Positions 18,494-27,593 of a DNA stretch of 64,000 bases are shown piece by piece (the stretch's first letter is position 1; each line of letters starts with the position of its first letter). The DNA is from UBA6921 sp031363085 (GTDB lineage Bacteria; Pseudomonadota; Gammaproteobacteria; SG8-11), in assembly GCA_031363085.1 (NCBI GenBank), contig JANLTU010000110.1, forward strand, positions 14,662 to 78,661, in the 5' to 3' direction. Made by a program: the position numbers and the translations under genes. The notes beneath the pieces were generated by a model. It was not told the DNA's origin. It did not search any database and was given only the letters and a program-made list of their open reading frames with translations.

Positions 18494-19534
18494 ATGAAAA
18501 TCGCCATCGTCAACGACATGTTCATGGCCGCAGAAGCGTTGCGGCGCGCGGTCGTGACCAATACCAATCATCGCGTGACGTGGATTGCGCAGAATGGGCG
18601 CGACGCCGTGGCACGTTGTACGACCGATCTTCCCGACTTGATTCTGATGGACTTGATCATGCCGGAAATGGATGGTGTGGAGGCCACGCGCCGCATCATG
18701 ACCGACACACCCTGTGCAATTTTGATTGTGACCGCATCGGTGGATGAAAATGCCGCGCAGGTTTTTGCGGCCATGGGTTACGGTGCGCTGGATGCCGTGA
18801 ATACGCCGTTGTTGGGTACGCGCGGAAACGAGGCGGGGCGCGCGGAATTTCTCGCCAAGCTTAAGACTCTTGAAATGTTTATTCGGCCCCGGCATGCGCA
18901 GTCGGAGTTGTCCAAGGTTGTGCGGGCCAACGCGTTGCCGGCAACCGGTTATCAACTGGTGGTGATCGGCGCGTCGTCGGGTGGGCCCTCGGCGTTAATG
19001 ACAATACTGGCCACGTTGCCGACGGACTTTCCGTTGCCAGTGGTCGTGGTGCAGCATGTGGATCCGCAATTCGTTCCAGAATTAGTGACTTGGCTTGCGC
19101 TTCACACGGCGTTGCAAGTGCGTATTGTCAAACCCAACGCGCGCCTGGCGCCAGGAGTTGTCTATCTCGCGGCGCGCAACGAACACCTGGTACTTAACGC
19201 GTGGGGTACCTTGAGTTACGATACCCAACCGCACGACTCGCCATATCGACCGTCGATTGATATATTTTTTAACAGTGTGCAGAGGCATGGTCGCGGGCGC
19301 TGCATTGCGATTCTGTTAACCGGCATGGGGCGCGACGGTGCGGATGGGTTGTTGCAATTGCGCGAAGACGGGCACGTCACGATTGCACAAGACCAAGCGA
19401 CTTGTGCGGTGTACGGGATGCCGCGAGCAGCGGTAGAACTGGATGCTGCTGCCCATGTGGTGCCTTTACTTGATATTTCACCGTTGTTGCTGCGCACGGT
19501 TGATGCGGCGGCTTGTACGGAAAAGACGCAATGA
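18494..19534 (+). CDS. wspF: CheB-type receptor methylesterase (WspF)
   Basis: A 346-residue response regulator esterase. The receiver has phospho-acceptor D53 (LILMDLIMPEMDG). The catalytic domain (about 150-340) has the nucleophile S161 in VVIGASSGGPSALMTIL, a His in VVVQHVDPQFVPEL and an Asp in LLTGMGRDGADGL, the full CheB triad. In Pseudomonas, loss of WspF locks the pathway on and gives wrinkly colonies. The gene follows wspE with no gap and overlaps wspR by ATGA. All key residues are present, so the brake looks functional. Confidence 0.94.
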   Translation: MKIAIVNDMFMAAEALRRAVVTNTNHRVTWIAQNGRDAVARCTTDLPDLILMDLIMPEMDGVEATRRIMTDTPCAILIVTASVDENAAQVFAAMGYGALDAVNTPLLGTRGNEAGRAEFLAKLKTLEMFIRPRHAQSELSKVVRANALPATGYQLVVIGASSGGPSALMTILATLPTDFPLPVVVVQHVDPQFVPELVTWLALHTALQVRIVKPNARLAPGVVYLAARNEHLVLNAWGTLSYDTQPHDSPYRPSIDIFFNSVQRHGRGRCIAILLTGMGRDGADGLLQLREDGHVTIAQDQATCAVYGMPRAAVELDAAAHVVPLLDISPLLLRTVDAAACTEKTQ

Positions 19535-20601
19535 GCGCGATTGTTGAACCTGTTGTAATTACGCCGGTTGATACAAAATGCATCGTGTTGCTGGTCGACG
19601 ATCAGACCATGATCGGCGAAGCCCTGCGCCGCATGTTGGAGTCCGAAGTCGATATCGAATACCACTATTGTCAAGCTGCGGATCAAGCCCTGGCGCTGGC
19701 GCTGCAGGTGAAGCCCACGGTGATCTTGCAGGATATTGTCATGCCGCAGTCCGATGGACTGAGTTTGCTGAAAGAGTATCGTACGGTGCCGCAGACGCGT
19801 GCGGTGCCGATTATCATGTTATCGACGCGCGACGACCCACGTTACAAAAGCCAAGCCTTCGCTGCCGGCGCCAGTGACTATTTGGTGAAAATTCCGGATC
19901 AAATCGAACTGATCGCGCGTATCCGTGCGCATTCGCGCAGCTATCAGGCGCAGGTGCAGCGCGACGAAGCGTTTCGGCAATTGCATGCGTTGCAACGCCA
20001 GTTGGAAGCCAGCAATCGCGAGTTGCATCGCATCTCTTGCCAGGACGGCTTGACCGGAATTTACAATCGCCGCCATTTCGATATTTATCTGGAGCAAGAG
20101 TGGTCGCGTGCGCTGCGCGAGGGCTCGAATATTTCCTTGGTGCTTGCCGACATCGATTACTTCAAACCGTTTAACGACCACTATGGCCATCTTGTCGGGG
20201 ATGAGTGTTTGCAACGTGTCGCGCGCGTGTTCCGCGAAGTGTTGCAACGCCCTGGCGATCTGGCCGCGCGCTATGGCGGCGAAGAATTCGTGGTAGTGTT
20301 GCCCAAAACAGATTTGGAAGGTGCTGCGCTGATTGCTGAATCCATCCGTGTGCGCGTCGAACGCTTGGGCATCAGGCATGAATTTTCCAAGGTGGAGCGT
20401 TGCATCACGCTGAGCATCGGGATTGCAACGGTGCGTCCAAATCCGCGCATGCGCCCCCCCGAGTTGGTGGGGTTGGCAGACAAGGCGCTCTATCAGGCCA
20501 AGCAGCATGGACGTAATCGCTGCGAGCAAGCGCGCAATAATCAAGATGAATTAGCCATGTTGCACAATCGTAATAATAAAGAGTCGGAAGCGGGCAATTA
20601 G
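19531..20601 (+). CDS. wspR: REC-GGDEF diguanylate cyclase (WspR)
   Basis: A 356-residue response regulator that makes cyclic di-GMP. The start is the ATG at 19531, overlapping the wspF stop. The receiver's phospho-acceptor is D68 (VILQDIVMPQSDG). A linker helix (about 135-168) leads to the GGDEF domain, whose active site is GGEEF at 249-253. The allosteric inhibitory I-site RxxD is present as RPGD at 240-243, exactly five residues upstream. So the enzyme should be active when phosphorylated and product-inhibited. As the last wsp gene it is the output of the operon. Confidence 0.95.
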   Translation: MSAIVEPVVITPVDTKCIVLLVDDQTMIGEALRRMLESEVDIEYHYCQAADQALALALQVKPTVILQDIVMPQSDGLSLLKEYRTVPQTRAVPIIMLSTRDDPRYKSQAFAAGASDYLVKIPDQIELIARIRAHSRSYQAQVQRDEAFRQLHALQRQLEASNRELHRISCQDGLTGIYNRRHFDIYLEQEWSRALREGSNISLVLADIDYFKPFNDHYGHLVGDECLQRVARVFREVLQRPGDLAARYGGEEFVVVLPKTDLEGAALIAESIRVRVERLGIRHEFSKVERCITLSIGIATVRPNPRMRPPELVGLADKALYQAKQHGRNRCEQARNNQDELAMLHNRNNKESEAGN

Positions 20602-20627
20602 CGCATCATTAACCGGAGCCATGGTCG

Positions 20628-20643
20628 TGGCATATTTTCTGCT
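20628..20643 (+). promoter_or_regulatory. Sigma-54-like promoter upstream of the 93-residue gene
   Basis: TGGCATATTTTCTGCT matches the RpoN consensus TGGCAYRNNNNYTGCW at the key positions, with GG-N10-GC spacing. Transcription would begin near 20654, leaving a leader of about 24 bases before the ATG at 20678. It lies just after wspR. Recognised by eye only. Confidence 0.45.
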
Positions 20644-20677
20644 GCAAAAATAGGGACAGCGTTGAGGAAGGTACTCC

Positions 20678-20959
20678 ATGAAAGAACTCACCGAATGCAA
20701 AAATCTCTACGGGCCGCTGCCCGAGCGTGATGTGCGCATGCTGATCAGCATGGTGCATCAGCCATCCAACGAAATTTGGGAATTGGCGCGCCGCGTGGTG
20801 ATTTCCGCCGCTCCAGTGATGACGCTGGATATGGCTGTAAAATTGGTAGCTCCGCCCAATCTTGGCGAAGTGCCCGACGCCTTCACGGTGCGGCGTGCGA
20901 TTCGTTACGCCGTGCGCGCGCAAAAAGGGCGGCGCGGACGCCAACCGCATTGGCGTTAA
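20678..20959 (+). CDS. Hypothetical 93-residue protein downstream of wspR
   Basis: A short basic-tailed protein that I do not recognise. A strong GAGGAAGG ribosome site ends 6 bases before the ATG, which supports translation. The first 70 residues look helical and soluble (EIWELARRVVISAAPVMTLDMAVKL), and the end is rich in Arg (RAQKGRRGRQPHWR), which could bind nucleic acid or another acidic partner. It has no signal peptide and no cysteine cluster. It sits 76 bases after wspR, behind its own sigma-54-like promoter. A role linked to the Wsp pathway is only a positional guess. Confidence 0.6.
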   Translation: MKELTECKNLYGPLPERDVRMLISMVHQPSNEIWELARRVVISAAPVMTLDMAVKLVAPPNLGEVPDAFTVRRAIRYAVRAQKGRRGRQPHWR

Positions 20960-21217
20960 TTCCTCCCGAAGTGCCGATAACACGACATCCCTTGAGACCC
21001 TCTGCCGTAAATTAGGCGCTTTTCGTTTTACATACACATACCGCCTCAAGGTGAACGCAAGGCTTATCATCGGCGGTGAATGCTGTGATGAAATTTACTA
21101 TATGCGGCAGGTGTTAACTTTCAAGCGCCATCGGCGATAACCAAAAATGAGAAGCGTCAATGTGCGACGTTGATCAAGAATAAAACTACCACTTGAGCCC
21201 GCATTGGACGAGACGTC

Positions 21218-21889
21218 ATGAGCATTGTAAAGTTTGCACGGTGTGCATTCAGCCGCCTGATCGGGCAGCGAAGGGACACGCATAAAACAGTGTTGTATCG
21301 GGGTAGGGGACGCGTGTCGCGCATTCAACTTAGGCTGTTTTTCGGCTTGGCTGTGCTGATTTCAGGACTGGCGCAGGCGAATAAAGATTCGGAGCGTACC
21401 GGCGTTGATCACAACGCGGTGGAAATTGTCACGACCGCATTTGGTTTGGAACGGCTGACCCAATACTCTGCCAATCGTAACGCCTTGGGCGTGGCTTGGG
21501 CGCAGTTCTTCGGCATGGAGGCATCGTACTTCGATTTAGGTGATTCCAAATTCGCCAAGCGTCGGCCGGTGAGCGGTGAGCTTGTTGAAAATGTCGGTGG
21601 ACGTATTGATCTCAAGCTCGCTGTGGATTTTTCAGCGCCGTTGGGTGGGCGCTCGCGCTTATACAGTCGCGTCGGCATGTATTTGTGGGATGTCGACGTC
21701 AACTACAATCGCGTCACGCATCAACTGGATACGTCACGCGGCGGCAACAGCCGCATGGTCGGAGTCGGTGCAATGTATGGCGAAGACGCCATGCGTATCA
21801 GTGTTGAGCTTGAACAAGTGAATGCGAATCCGCTTGCCGACGCCCGCGATCAGCAGCGTTTGTTGCTTAATGTCTCATCGAAGTTTTAA
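21218..21889 (+). CDS. Predicted outer membrane beta-barrel protein
   Basis: A protein of up to 223 residues ending in Phe (LLNVSSKF) with alternating amphipathic strands, so a small outer membrane barrel of 8 or so strands is likely (for example SRLYSRVGMYLWDVDVNYN and MRISVELEQVN). The signal-like segment (LFFGLAVLISGLAQA) begins only at residue 38 of the ATG-started frame. A GTG at 21314 would place it at the N-terminus (MSRIQLRLFFGLA), and a GGGGA lies just upstream of it. I keep the longer form in the coordinates because its ATG also has a purine-rich site. It faces the spoVR gene convergently. No specific family is named. Confidence 0.65.
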   Translation: MSIVKFARCAFSRLIGQRRDTHKTVLYRGRGRVSRIQLRLFFGLAVLISGLAQANKDSERTGVDHNAVEIVTTAFGLERLTQYSANRNALGVAWAQFFGMEASYFDLGDSKFAKRRPVSGELVENVGGRIDLKLAVDFSAPLGGRSRLYSRVGMYLWDVDVNYNRVTHQLDTSRGGNSRMVGVGAMYGEDAMRISVELEQVNANPLADARDQQRLLLNVSSKF

Positions 21890-21933
21890 CGCGATAACAA
21901 GAACCTGAACAGGCTCTAAGGCAGGGGATTACG

Positions 21934-23427
21934 CTACACCTTGCACTCATGGGTTAATTCAACTTTCCCGTCTTCATAAACGGTTTCCAGTCGCACTGTA
22001 AAACCCCACAAACGCGCAACGTGCTTGAGCATCTCGTCAGCCGACTCGGCCAATGGACGGCGCGTGTACCGCACATGCCGCAACGTCAGCGTGCGATCAC
22101 CACGGCGGTTCACGTTGTACACCTGAATGTCCGGTTCGTTGTTGCTCAGATTATATTGTTCGGACAACGCGCGTCGTACCATGCGATAGCCTTCGTCATT
22201 GTGGATCGACGCGACTTCGAGTTCATTTTTTTTGTCGTCGTCGACAATCGAAAACAAACGCAGATCGCGTATTACTTTGGGCGACAGATATTGCGCGATA
22301 AAGCTTTCGTCCTTGAAATTGCGCATCGCGAAATCCAGTGTTTTATGCCAATCGCTGCCCGCGATTTCCGGAAACCAATGGCGATCTTCACTGGTCGGCT
22401 GTTCGCAGATACGTCTTAAATCACGGTAGAGCGAGAAGCCCAGCGCATACACGTTAATGCCGCTGTAGTGAGGGCTGTCGAAGGGAGGCTGGTACACGAC
22501 GTTGGTGTGCGACTGCAGGAACTCCACCATGTAGCCGTCGCTGAGCAAGCCCTCGTCATACATTTGATTCAAGATGGTGTAGTGCCAGAACGTCGCCCAG
22601 CCCTCATTCATGACCTGGGTCTGCCGCTGCGGATAAAAATACTGTGCGATTTTGCGCACGATGCGCACGATCTCGCGTTGCCAGGGTGTCAACAGGGGGG
22701 CGTTCTTTTCAATAAAATACAGCAAATTTTCCTGCGGCTCGGGCGGAAAACGTTCTTCGCTGGATTGGCTTGGGTCTGCCGCTTTCACTGGAATGGTTTT
22801 CCACAGATCGTTGATCTGTCGCTGCATGTATTCTTCGCGCTCTTTCTGTCGTAGTTGCTCTTTGTTGGTCGACAACTTGGGCGGCCGCTTGTAGCGATCC
22901 ACGCCGTAGTTCATCAACGCATGGCAGGAATCCAGCACGTCTTCGACGGCGGCCAAGCCGTAGCGCTTTTCACATTCGGCGATGTATTTTTTTGCAAACA
23001 ATAAATAGTCAACAATCGCGTCCGCACTGGTCCAGGTGGTGAATAGATAATTATTCTTGAAGAATGAGTTGTGGCCGTAGGCTGCATGCGCAATCACCAG
23101 GGCCTGCATCATCATGGTGTTTTCTTCCATCAAATAGCAGATGCAAGGATTGGAATTGATGACGATTTCGTAAGCCAGCCCCATCTGCCCACGCCGGTAG
23201 CGTTGCTCGGTCGACAGGAAATGTTTACCGAACGACCAATGGTGGTAATACACCGGCATGCCGATCGATGCATAGGCATCCATCATCTGTTCGGCGCTGA
23301 TAATTTCGATTTGAATTGGAAACGTGCTCAGTCCGAAGTTACCTGCGACACGCGCAATTTCATCGTTGTAGGTGGCGATGAGTTCGCGCGTCCATTCGGA
23401 AAACTCGGAGAGATGTTTGCGTTTCAT
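21934..23427 (-). CDS. spoVR: SpoVR family protein (YcgB)
   Basis: A 497-residue soluble protein of the SpoVR/YcgB family. Recognisable parts are the N-terminal FGLSTFPIQIEIISAEQM and YYHHWSFGKHFL segments, EIVINSNPCICYLMEEN, and the long middle region with the HGYGH-like AHAAYGHNSFFKNN stretch. The biochemical role is not established; in Enterobacteria the gene is a stress/stationary-phase partner of yeaG-yeaH. Here its ATG overlaps the yeaH stop by 4 bases (ATGA), so the two are translationally coupled. It is the last gene of the three-gene unit. Confidence 0.93.
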   Translation of the reverse strand: MKRKHLSEFSEWTRELIATYNDEIARVAGNFGLSTFPIQIEIISAEQMMDAYASIGMPVYYHHWSFGKHFLSTEQRYRRGQMGLAYEIVINSNPCICYLMEENTMMMQALVIAHAAYGHNSFFKNNYLFTTWTSADAIVDYLLFAKKYIAECEKRYGLAAVEDVLDSCHALMNYGVDRYKRPPKLSTNKEQLRQKEREEYMQRQINDLWKTIPVKAADPSQSSEERFPPEPQENLLYFIEKNAPLLTPWQREIVRIVRKIAQYFYPQRQTQVMNEGWATFWHYTILNQMYDEGLLSDGYMVEFLQSHTNVVYQPPFDSPHYSGINVYALGFSLYRDLRRICEQPTSEDRHWFPEIAGSDWHKTLDFAMRNFKDESFIAQYLSPKVIRDLRLFSIVDDDKKNELEVASIHNDEGYRMVRRALSEQYNLSNNEPDIQVYNVNRRGDRTLTLRHVRYTRRPLAESADEMLKHVARLWGFTVRLETVYEDGKVELTHECKV

Positions 23428-24686
23428 GCAACTTGCTTTTTAAATAACTCGCGGAACACCGGATAGATTTCGCCGATATTTTCGATGCGCTGCATGGCGA
23501 AATTTTCGCAACTGGATTTAACGTTCAGATATTCGCGCCACAGGTTTTGCGGGTTTTCGTTAGTGATTTCGATGTAGGCGAAATACTGCACCAGTGGCGT
23601 AATTTGATTAATCAGGATATCTCGACAGATGGGCGAGTCATCATTCCAATTATCGCCATCCGACGCCTGTGCGGCGTAGATATTCCAATCAGCAGTCGGG
23701 TAACGTTCGGTCACGACTTCATGCATGAGCTTCAGAGCGCTCGACACCACGGTGCCGCCGGTTTCGCGCGAGTAAAAGAAATCTTCCTCGCTGACTTCCT
23801 TCGCGACCGTGTGGTGGGAGATAAACACCAGTTCGATTTTTTCGTAAGTGCGTGTCAAAAAGAGATACAGCAAAATAAAAAAGCGTTTCGCAATGTCTTT
23901 CTTGGCTTGATCCATTGAGCCGGAGATGTCCATGATGCAGAACATCACCGCCTGCGTGGTTGGCTTTGGAATATCGACGCGGCTATTGAAGCGCAAGTCA
24001 AACGGATCGATGAATGGAATGATGGTGATGCGTCGTCGTTCCTCGTCAATTTCATTTTTGATGCGCTGCACGCGTGGGTCGTCGGCGCCACACACCAGTA
24101 ACAAGCCTTGTAGCTCGGCTTCGAGTTCTTCGATGCGTTTCTGATGCGGTGAACGTAGCGCAATACGTCGCGACATGGCGCCACGCATCGAGCGCACGAT
24201 ATTGATGTTGGATGGATTGCCGGTATGGGTATGGCCGGCGCGCACTTTACGCACGTCCGGGATTTTGGCGATGTTGGTCTTGACTAGGTTGGGCAGTTCG
24301 AGGTCTTCGAAAAAGAATTCGAGAAATTCTTCTTTTGAAAGCTGGAATACAAATTCATCCATGCCTTCGCCGCTGTTGCTGGCCTGCTTGCCCCGGCCCT
24401 TACCGCCGCCATTGGGGCGCGGAATGGTGTCGCCGCGAACGAATTCGCGATTCCCGGGGTGAACGGTTTCACGCATACCGCCCGAGCCGTGCCGGAAAGT
24501 GGGCTCGGAGATATCCTTGGATGGAATGGAAATCGCTTCGCCTTTTTCGATCTCGGTGATGGAGCGGCCGGCGATGGCCTCGGCCACTGCTTTCTTGATT
24601 TGCGTGCGATAGCGTTCGATAAAACGGCGGCGATTGACCGCGCTTTTATTCTTGCCATTAAGACGCCGATCAATTATTTGTGCCAC
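23424..24686 (-). CDS. yeaH: UPF0229/DUF444 protein YeaH with von Willebrand-type MIDAS motif
   Basis: A 420-residue protein of the YeaH family. The N-terminal IDRRLNGKNKSAVNRRRF is diagnostic, as is GRSITEIEKGEAISIP. I choose the GTG at 24686 (MAQIIDRRLNGK) over the TTG at 24701 because it matches the family start and has GAGG upstream. The C-terminal half carries DISGSMDQAKKD, a metal-ion-dependent adhesion site like that of VWA domains. With PrkA and SpoVR it forms a conserved stress module. It lies between prkA and spoVR, 57 bases after prkA. Confidence 0.93.
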   Translation of the reverse strand: MAQIIDRRLNGKNKSAVNRRRFIERYRTQIKKAVAEAIAGRSITEIEKGEAISIPSKDISEPTFRHGSGGMRETVHPGNREFVRGDTIPRPNGGGKGRGKQASNSGEGMDEFVFQLSKEEFLEFFFEDLELPNLVKTNIAKIPDVRKVRAGHTHTGNPSNINIVRSMRGAMSRRIALRSPHQKRIEELEAELQGLLLVCGADDPRVQRIKNEIDEERRRITIIPFIDPFDLRFNSRVDIPKPTTQAVMFCIMDISGSMDQAKKDIAKRFFILLYLFLTRTYEKIELVFISHHTVAKEVSEEDFFYSRETGGTVVSSALKLMHEVVTERYPTADWNIYAAQASDGDNWNDDSPICRDILINQITPLVQYFAYIEITNENPQNLWREYLNVKSSCENFAMQRIENIGEIYPVFRELFKKQVA

Positions 24687-24743
24687 AACTGCCGACCTCA
24701 AGCTCGGATGCCACGCACTTTTCCTATCGGTTTGGCCGTCCTG

Positions 24744-26666
24744 TCACGACGACTTACGTACCCGCAGATACCACTCGCACAGCAGACGAACCTGCTTTTG
24801 TGTGTAACCACTTTTCATCATGCGCTCGACGAAGTCCTGGTGTTTTTTCTGATCGTCGCCGGAGGCTTTGGCGTTGAACGAGATCACCGGGAGTAGGTCT
24901 TCAGTATTTGAGAACATTTTTTTCTCGATAACCGTGCGCAGCTTTTCATAACTGGTCCACTTGGGATTTTTGCCGTCGTTGTTGGCGCGCGCGCGCAACA
25001 CGAAGTTGACGATCTCGTTGCGGAAATCCTTCGGGTTGCTGATGCCGGCCGGTTTTTCGATTTTCTCCAGTTCTTCGTTGAGCGCGCCGCGATCAAAAAC
25101 TTCACCGGTGTCGGGATCGCGATATTCCTCGTCTTGAATCCAATAGTCCGCGTAGGTCACGTAACGGTCGAAAATGTTCTGGCCGTATTCAGAATACGAC
25201 TCCAGGTAGGCGGTCTGAATTTCTTTGCCGATGAATTCAATGTAACGCGGCGACAGATAGCCTTTCAGATAGGACAGATATTTCTCTTCGATTTCTGGTG
25301 CGAATTGTTCGCGTTCGATTTGCTGTTCGAGCACATAGAGTAAATGCACCGGATTCGCAGCCACTTCGGTATTATCGAAGTTGAAAACTTTCGACAGGAT
25401 CTTGAACGCAAAGCGCGTCGATAAACCGGTCATGCCCTCGTCGACACCGGCGTAGTCGCGATACTCCTGATACGACTTCGCATTTGGATCGGTGTCTTTG
25501 AGGCTCTCGCCGTCGTAAACGCGCATCTTGGAATAGATATTGGAATTCTCCGGTTCCTTGACGCGCGACAACACCGCGAACTGCGCCATCATTTCCAGCG
25601 TGCCGCGCGCGCAAGGCGCATTGGCGAGGTTGCTGTTGGTCACCAGCTTTTGATAAATTTTTACTTCTTCCGATGCGCGCAGGCAGTACGGAACCTTGAC
25701 AATATAAATGCGGTCGAGGAAAGCTTCGTTGTTCTTGTTGTTTTTGAACGTCACCCATTCCGACTCGTTGGAATGCGCCAGGATGATGCCTTCAAACGGA
25801 ATTGCCGACAGACCTTCGGTGCCTTTGTAGTTGCCTTCCTGAGTGGCGGTCAACAATGGGTGCAGCACCTTAATTGGTGCTTTAAACATTTCGACGAATT
25901 CGAGCAGGCCGCGATTGGCCTTGCACAACCCGCCTGAATAACTGTAGGCGTCGGCGTCGTCCTGCGAATATTTTTCCAGCATGCGGATGTCGACTTTTCC
26001 GACCAGCGAGGAGATGTCCTGGTTGTTTTCATCGCCGGGTTCAGTTTTGGCCACAGCAATCTGTTGCAACTGCGACGGGCGCACCTTCACGACTTTAAAT
26101 TTGGTGATGTCGCCGTTGTGTTCGTGCAGCCGCTTGACCGCCCACGGCGACATGATCATGTTGAGGTAGCGGCGTGGTATGCCGTAGTCTTCTTCGAGAA
26201 TTTCGCCGTCTTCGATAGGCGAAAACAAGCCCAGCGGCGACTCGTAAATCGGCGAGCCTTTGATGGCGTAGAAGGGAACGTGCTCCACCAGTGCCTTGAG
26301 TTTCTCCGCAAGCGACGACTTGCCACCACCGACCGGCCCCAGTAGATACAAAATTTGTTTTCTTTCTTCGAGACCTTGTGCGGCGTGTTTGAAATACGAC
26401 ACGATTTGTTCGATCACATCTTCCATTCCGTAAAATTCGCGGAAGGCCGGGTAAATTTTCAAGATCTTGTTCGAGAACAGCCGACTCATGCGTGTATCGT
26501 TGCGCGTGTCGACCATCTCCGGTTCGCCGATGGCCTTGAGCATGCGCTCGGCAGGGGTGGCGAATGCGGTAGGGTCTGATTTACAAAGTTGCAAATACTG
26601 TTGAATCGTAAGTTCTTCTTCCTTCGCCTCTTCATACCGGGCTAAGTAATGACTAAAAATGCTCAT
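24744..26666 (-). CDS. prkA: PrkA/YeaG family serine protein kinase with AAA+ domain
   Basis: A 640-residue protein, matching E. coli YeaG (about 644). The ATG at 26666 follows GGAGGG; an upstream in-frame ATG at 26750 gives an unlikely tail. The AAA+ core has Walker A GPVGGGKSS at residues 110-118, followed by the PrkA-specific FYAIKGSPIYESPLGLF region. The C-terminal third resembles protein kinase A-type folds by family assignment. YeaG acts in nitrogen starvation and stationary-phase responses. It is the first gene of the prkA-yeaH-spoVR operon. Confidence 0.95.
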   Translation of the reverse strand: MSIFSHYLARYEEAKEEELTIQQYLQLCKSDPTAFATPAERMLKAIGEPEMVDTRNDTRMSRLFSNKILKIYPAFREFYGMEDVIEQIVSYFKHAAQGLEERKQILYLLGPVGGGKSSLAEKLKALVEHVPFYAIKGSPIYESPLGLFSPIEDGEILEEDYGIPRRYLNMIMSPWAVKRLHEHNGDITKFKVVKVRPSQLQQIAVAKTEPGDENNQDISSLVGKVDIRMLEKYSQDDADAYSYSGGLCKANRGLLEFVEMFKAPIKVLHPLLTATQEGNYKGTEGLSAIPFEGIILAHSNESEWVTFKNNKNNEAFLDRIYIVKVPYCLRASEEVKIYQKLVTNSNLANAPCARGTLEMMAQFAVLSRVKEPENSNIYSKMRVYDGESLKDTDPNAKSYQEYRDYAGVDEGMTGLSTRFAFKILSKVFNFDNTEVAANPVHLLYVLEQQIEREQFAPEIEEKYLSYLKGYLSPRYIEFIGKEIQTAYLESYSEYGQNIFDRYVTYADYWIQDEEYRDPDTGEVFDRGALNEELEKIEKPAGISNPKDFRNEIVNFVLRARANNDGKNPKWTSYEKLRTVIEKKMFSNTEDLLPVISFNAKASGDDQKKHQDFVERMMKSGYTQKQVRLLCEWYLRVRKSS

Positions 26667-27066
26667 GATGCGCGCCCTCCGACTGTCACTTAAGCAATTA
26701 CGCTGCGAATAGACCCGACGTATTGGTGTCCATATTACCGATAGCGACACGAACTACGTTCATAATAAGTTTTAGCAAGAACCAAGCCAGTGCGACTGCT
26801 ACGACCATCACACGCTGGTGACGTATCACTACGATTGCTCTCTCACTAGTTAGATTGTAGTCGTCGAATGTAAACAGCCCAACTGGATTAACGCGCTGGC
26901 TGGTTTTGCTCCTCCTTAAAGGTCAGAGAAGCATAGGGTAAAAAAGTTCGATGGGTAGTCCATATGAGCAACGTCGAACACAAAAAAATATTGCGCGAGA
27001 GGCGTGATGCATCCACGCCTCTCGATGGTGTGTTGTCAAACGTTTGACTGAAGAACCGGCAGAAAA
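26667..27066. other. Intergenic region between prkA and the DUF3135-like gene
   Basis: About 400 bases with no credible gene on either strand. It holds the minus-strand terminator listed at 26981-27024 and presumably the prkA promoter at 26670-26900. I could not identify a convincing -35/-10 or sigma-54 site there by eye. Confidence 0.5.
26981..27024 (-). terminator. Rho-independent terminator of the DUF3135-like gene
   Basis: On the minus strand an 11-bp perfect stem (CGAGAGGCGTG / CACGCCTCTCG, 7-base loop, 26996-27024) is followed within a few bases by a run of seven T (26983-26989). It lies about 45 bases past the stop at 27067. Confidence 0.85.
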
Positions 27067-27429
27067 CTATTTCTTGAATGCAAGAACTTGCGCGTTACGC
27101 GGTGGATCAGTCTGCATGGCATGGGGATGCGAGCCCGCCAAAAGCTGTAAGGAAGCCGCTAATCCGCTGGGGCCCAGCAGCGCGTCCCACATCATGGAGG
27201 ACAATTTGATGCACGCACCCATTGCGGTATGCGCGCGCCGCCGTTCCATGTCGATGCGAAACTGAAGTCCGCGTAAGCGGCGTTGTTTGGATAGCGGTAC
27301 CGTGCTGAGATAGTTTTCGATGACGGCTTGGCGCCGTTGTTCGAAACCTTCGGGGTCGCGTTGCGCGAGCTCCAGCCATTCATCAAAATTAAAGGGCTCC
27401 AAGTGCCCGGTACTGTGTGTCGACATCAT
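27067..27429 (-). CDS. DUF3135-like protein of unknown function
   Basis: A 120-residue soluble protein. The start is the first of two ATGs at 27429, 7 bases after AAGGAAGG. The middle contains LRGLQFRIDMERRRAHTAMG followed by CIKLSSMMWDALLG, which I associate with the DUF3135 family of gammaproteobacteria; the assignment is from memory and moderate. The first 60 residues (FNFDEWLELAQRDPEGFEQRR) look helical. It has its own terminator and lies between prkA and folD, so it is probably monocistronic. Function is not known. Confidence 0.75.
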   Translation of the reverse strand: MMSTHSTGHLEPFNFDEWLELAQRDPEGFEQRRQAVIENYLSTVPLSKQRRLRGLQFRIDMERRRAHTAMGACIKLSSMMWDALLGPSGLAASLQLLAGSHPHAMQTDPPRNAQVLAFKK

Positions 27430-27593
27430 ACGACCACCTTCCTTAACCTGAATATTCGACGCAACTATAACATGCTGCCAAAGCACGTCGAACTAACGAA
27501 ATTCGCTCAGTAAAGCCTGGATTACAAAATAAAATTCGGAAAATGACGCAAGCTGCGGAGGCGCGGCGAACACGGTCACAGCGCGTTTGTGAC

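Noticed and set aside
22021..22419. Long plus-strand frames within the prkA-yeaH-spoVR region
   Set aside because: They mirror strongly conserved minus-strand genes and have no family motifs.
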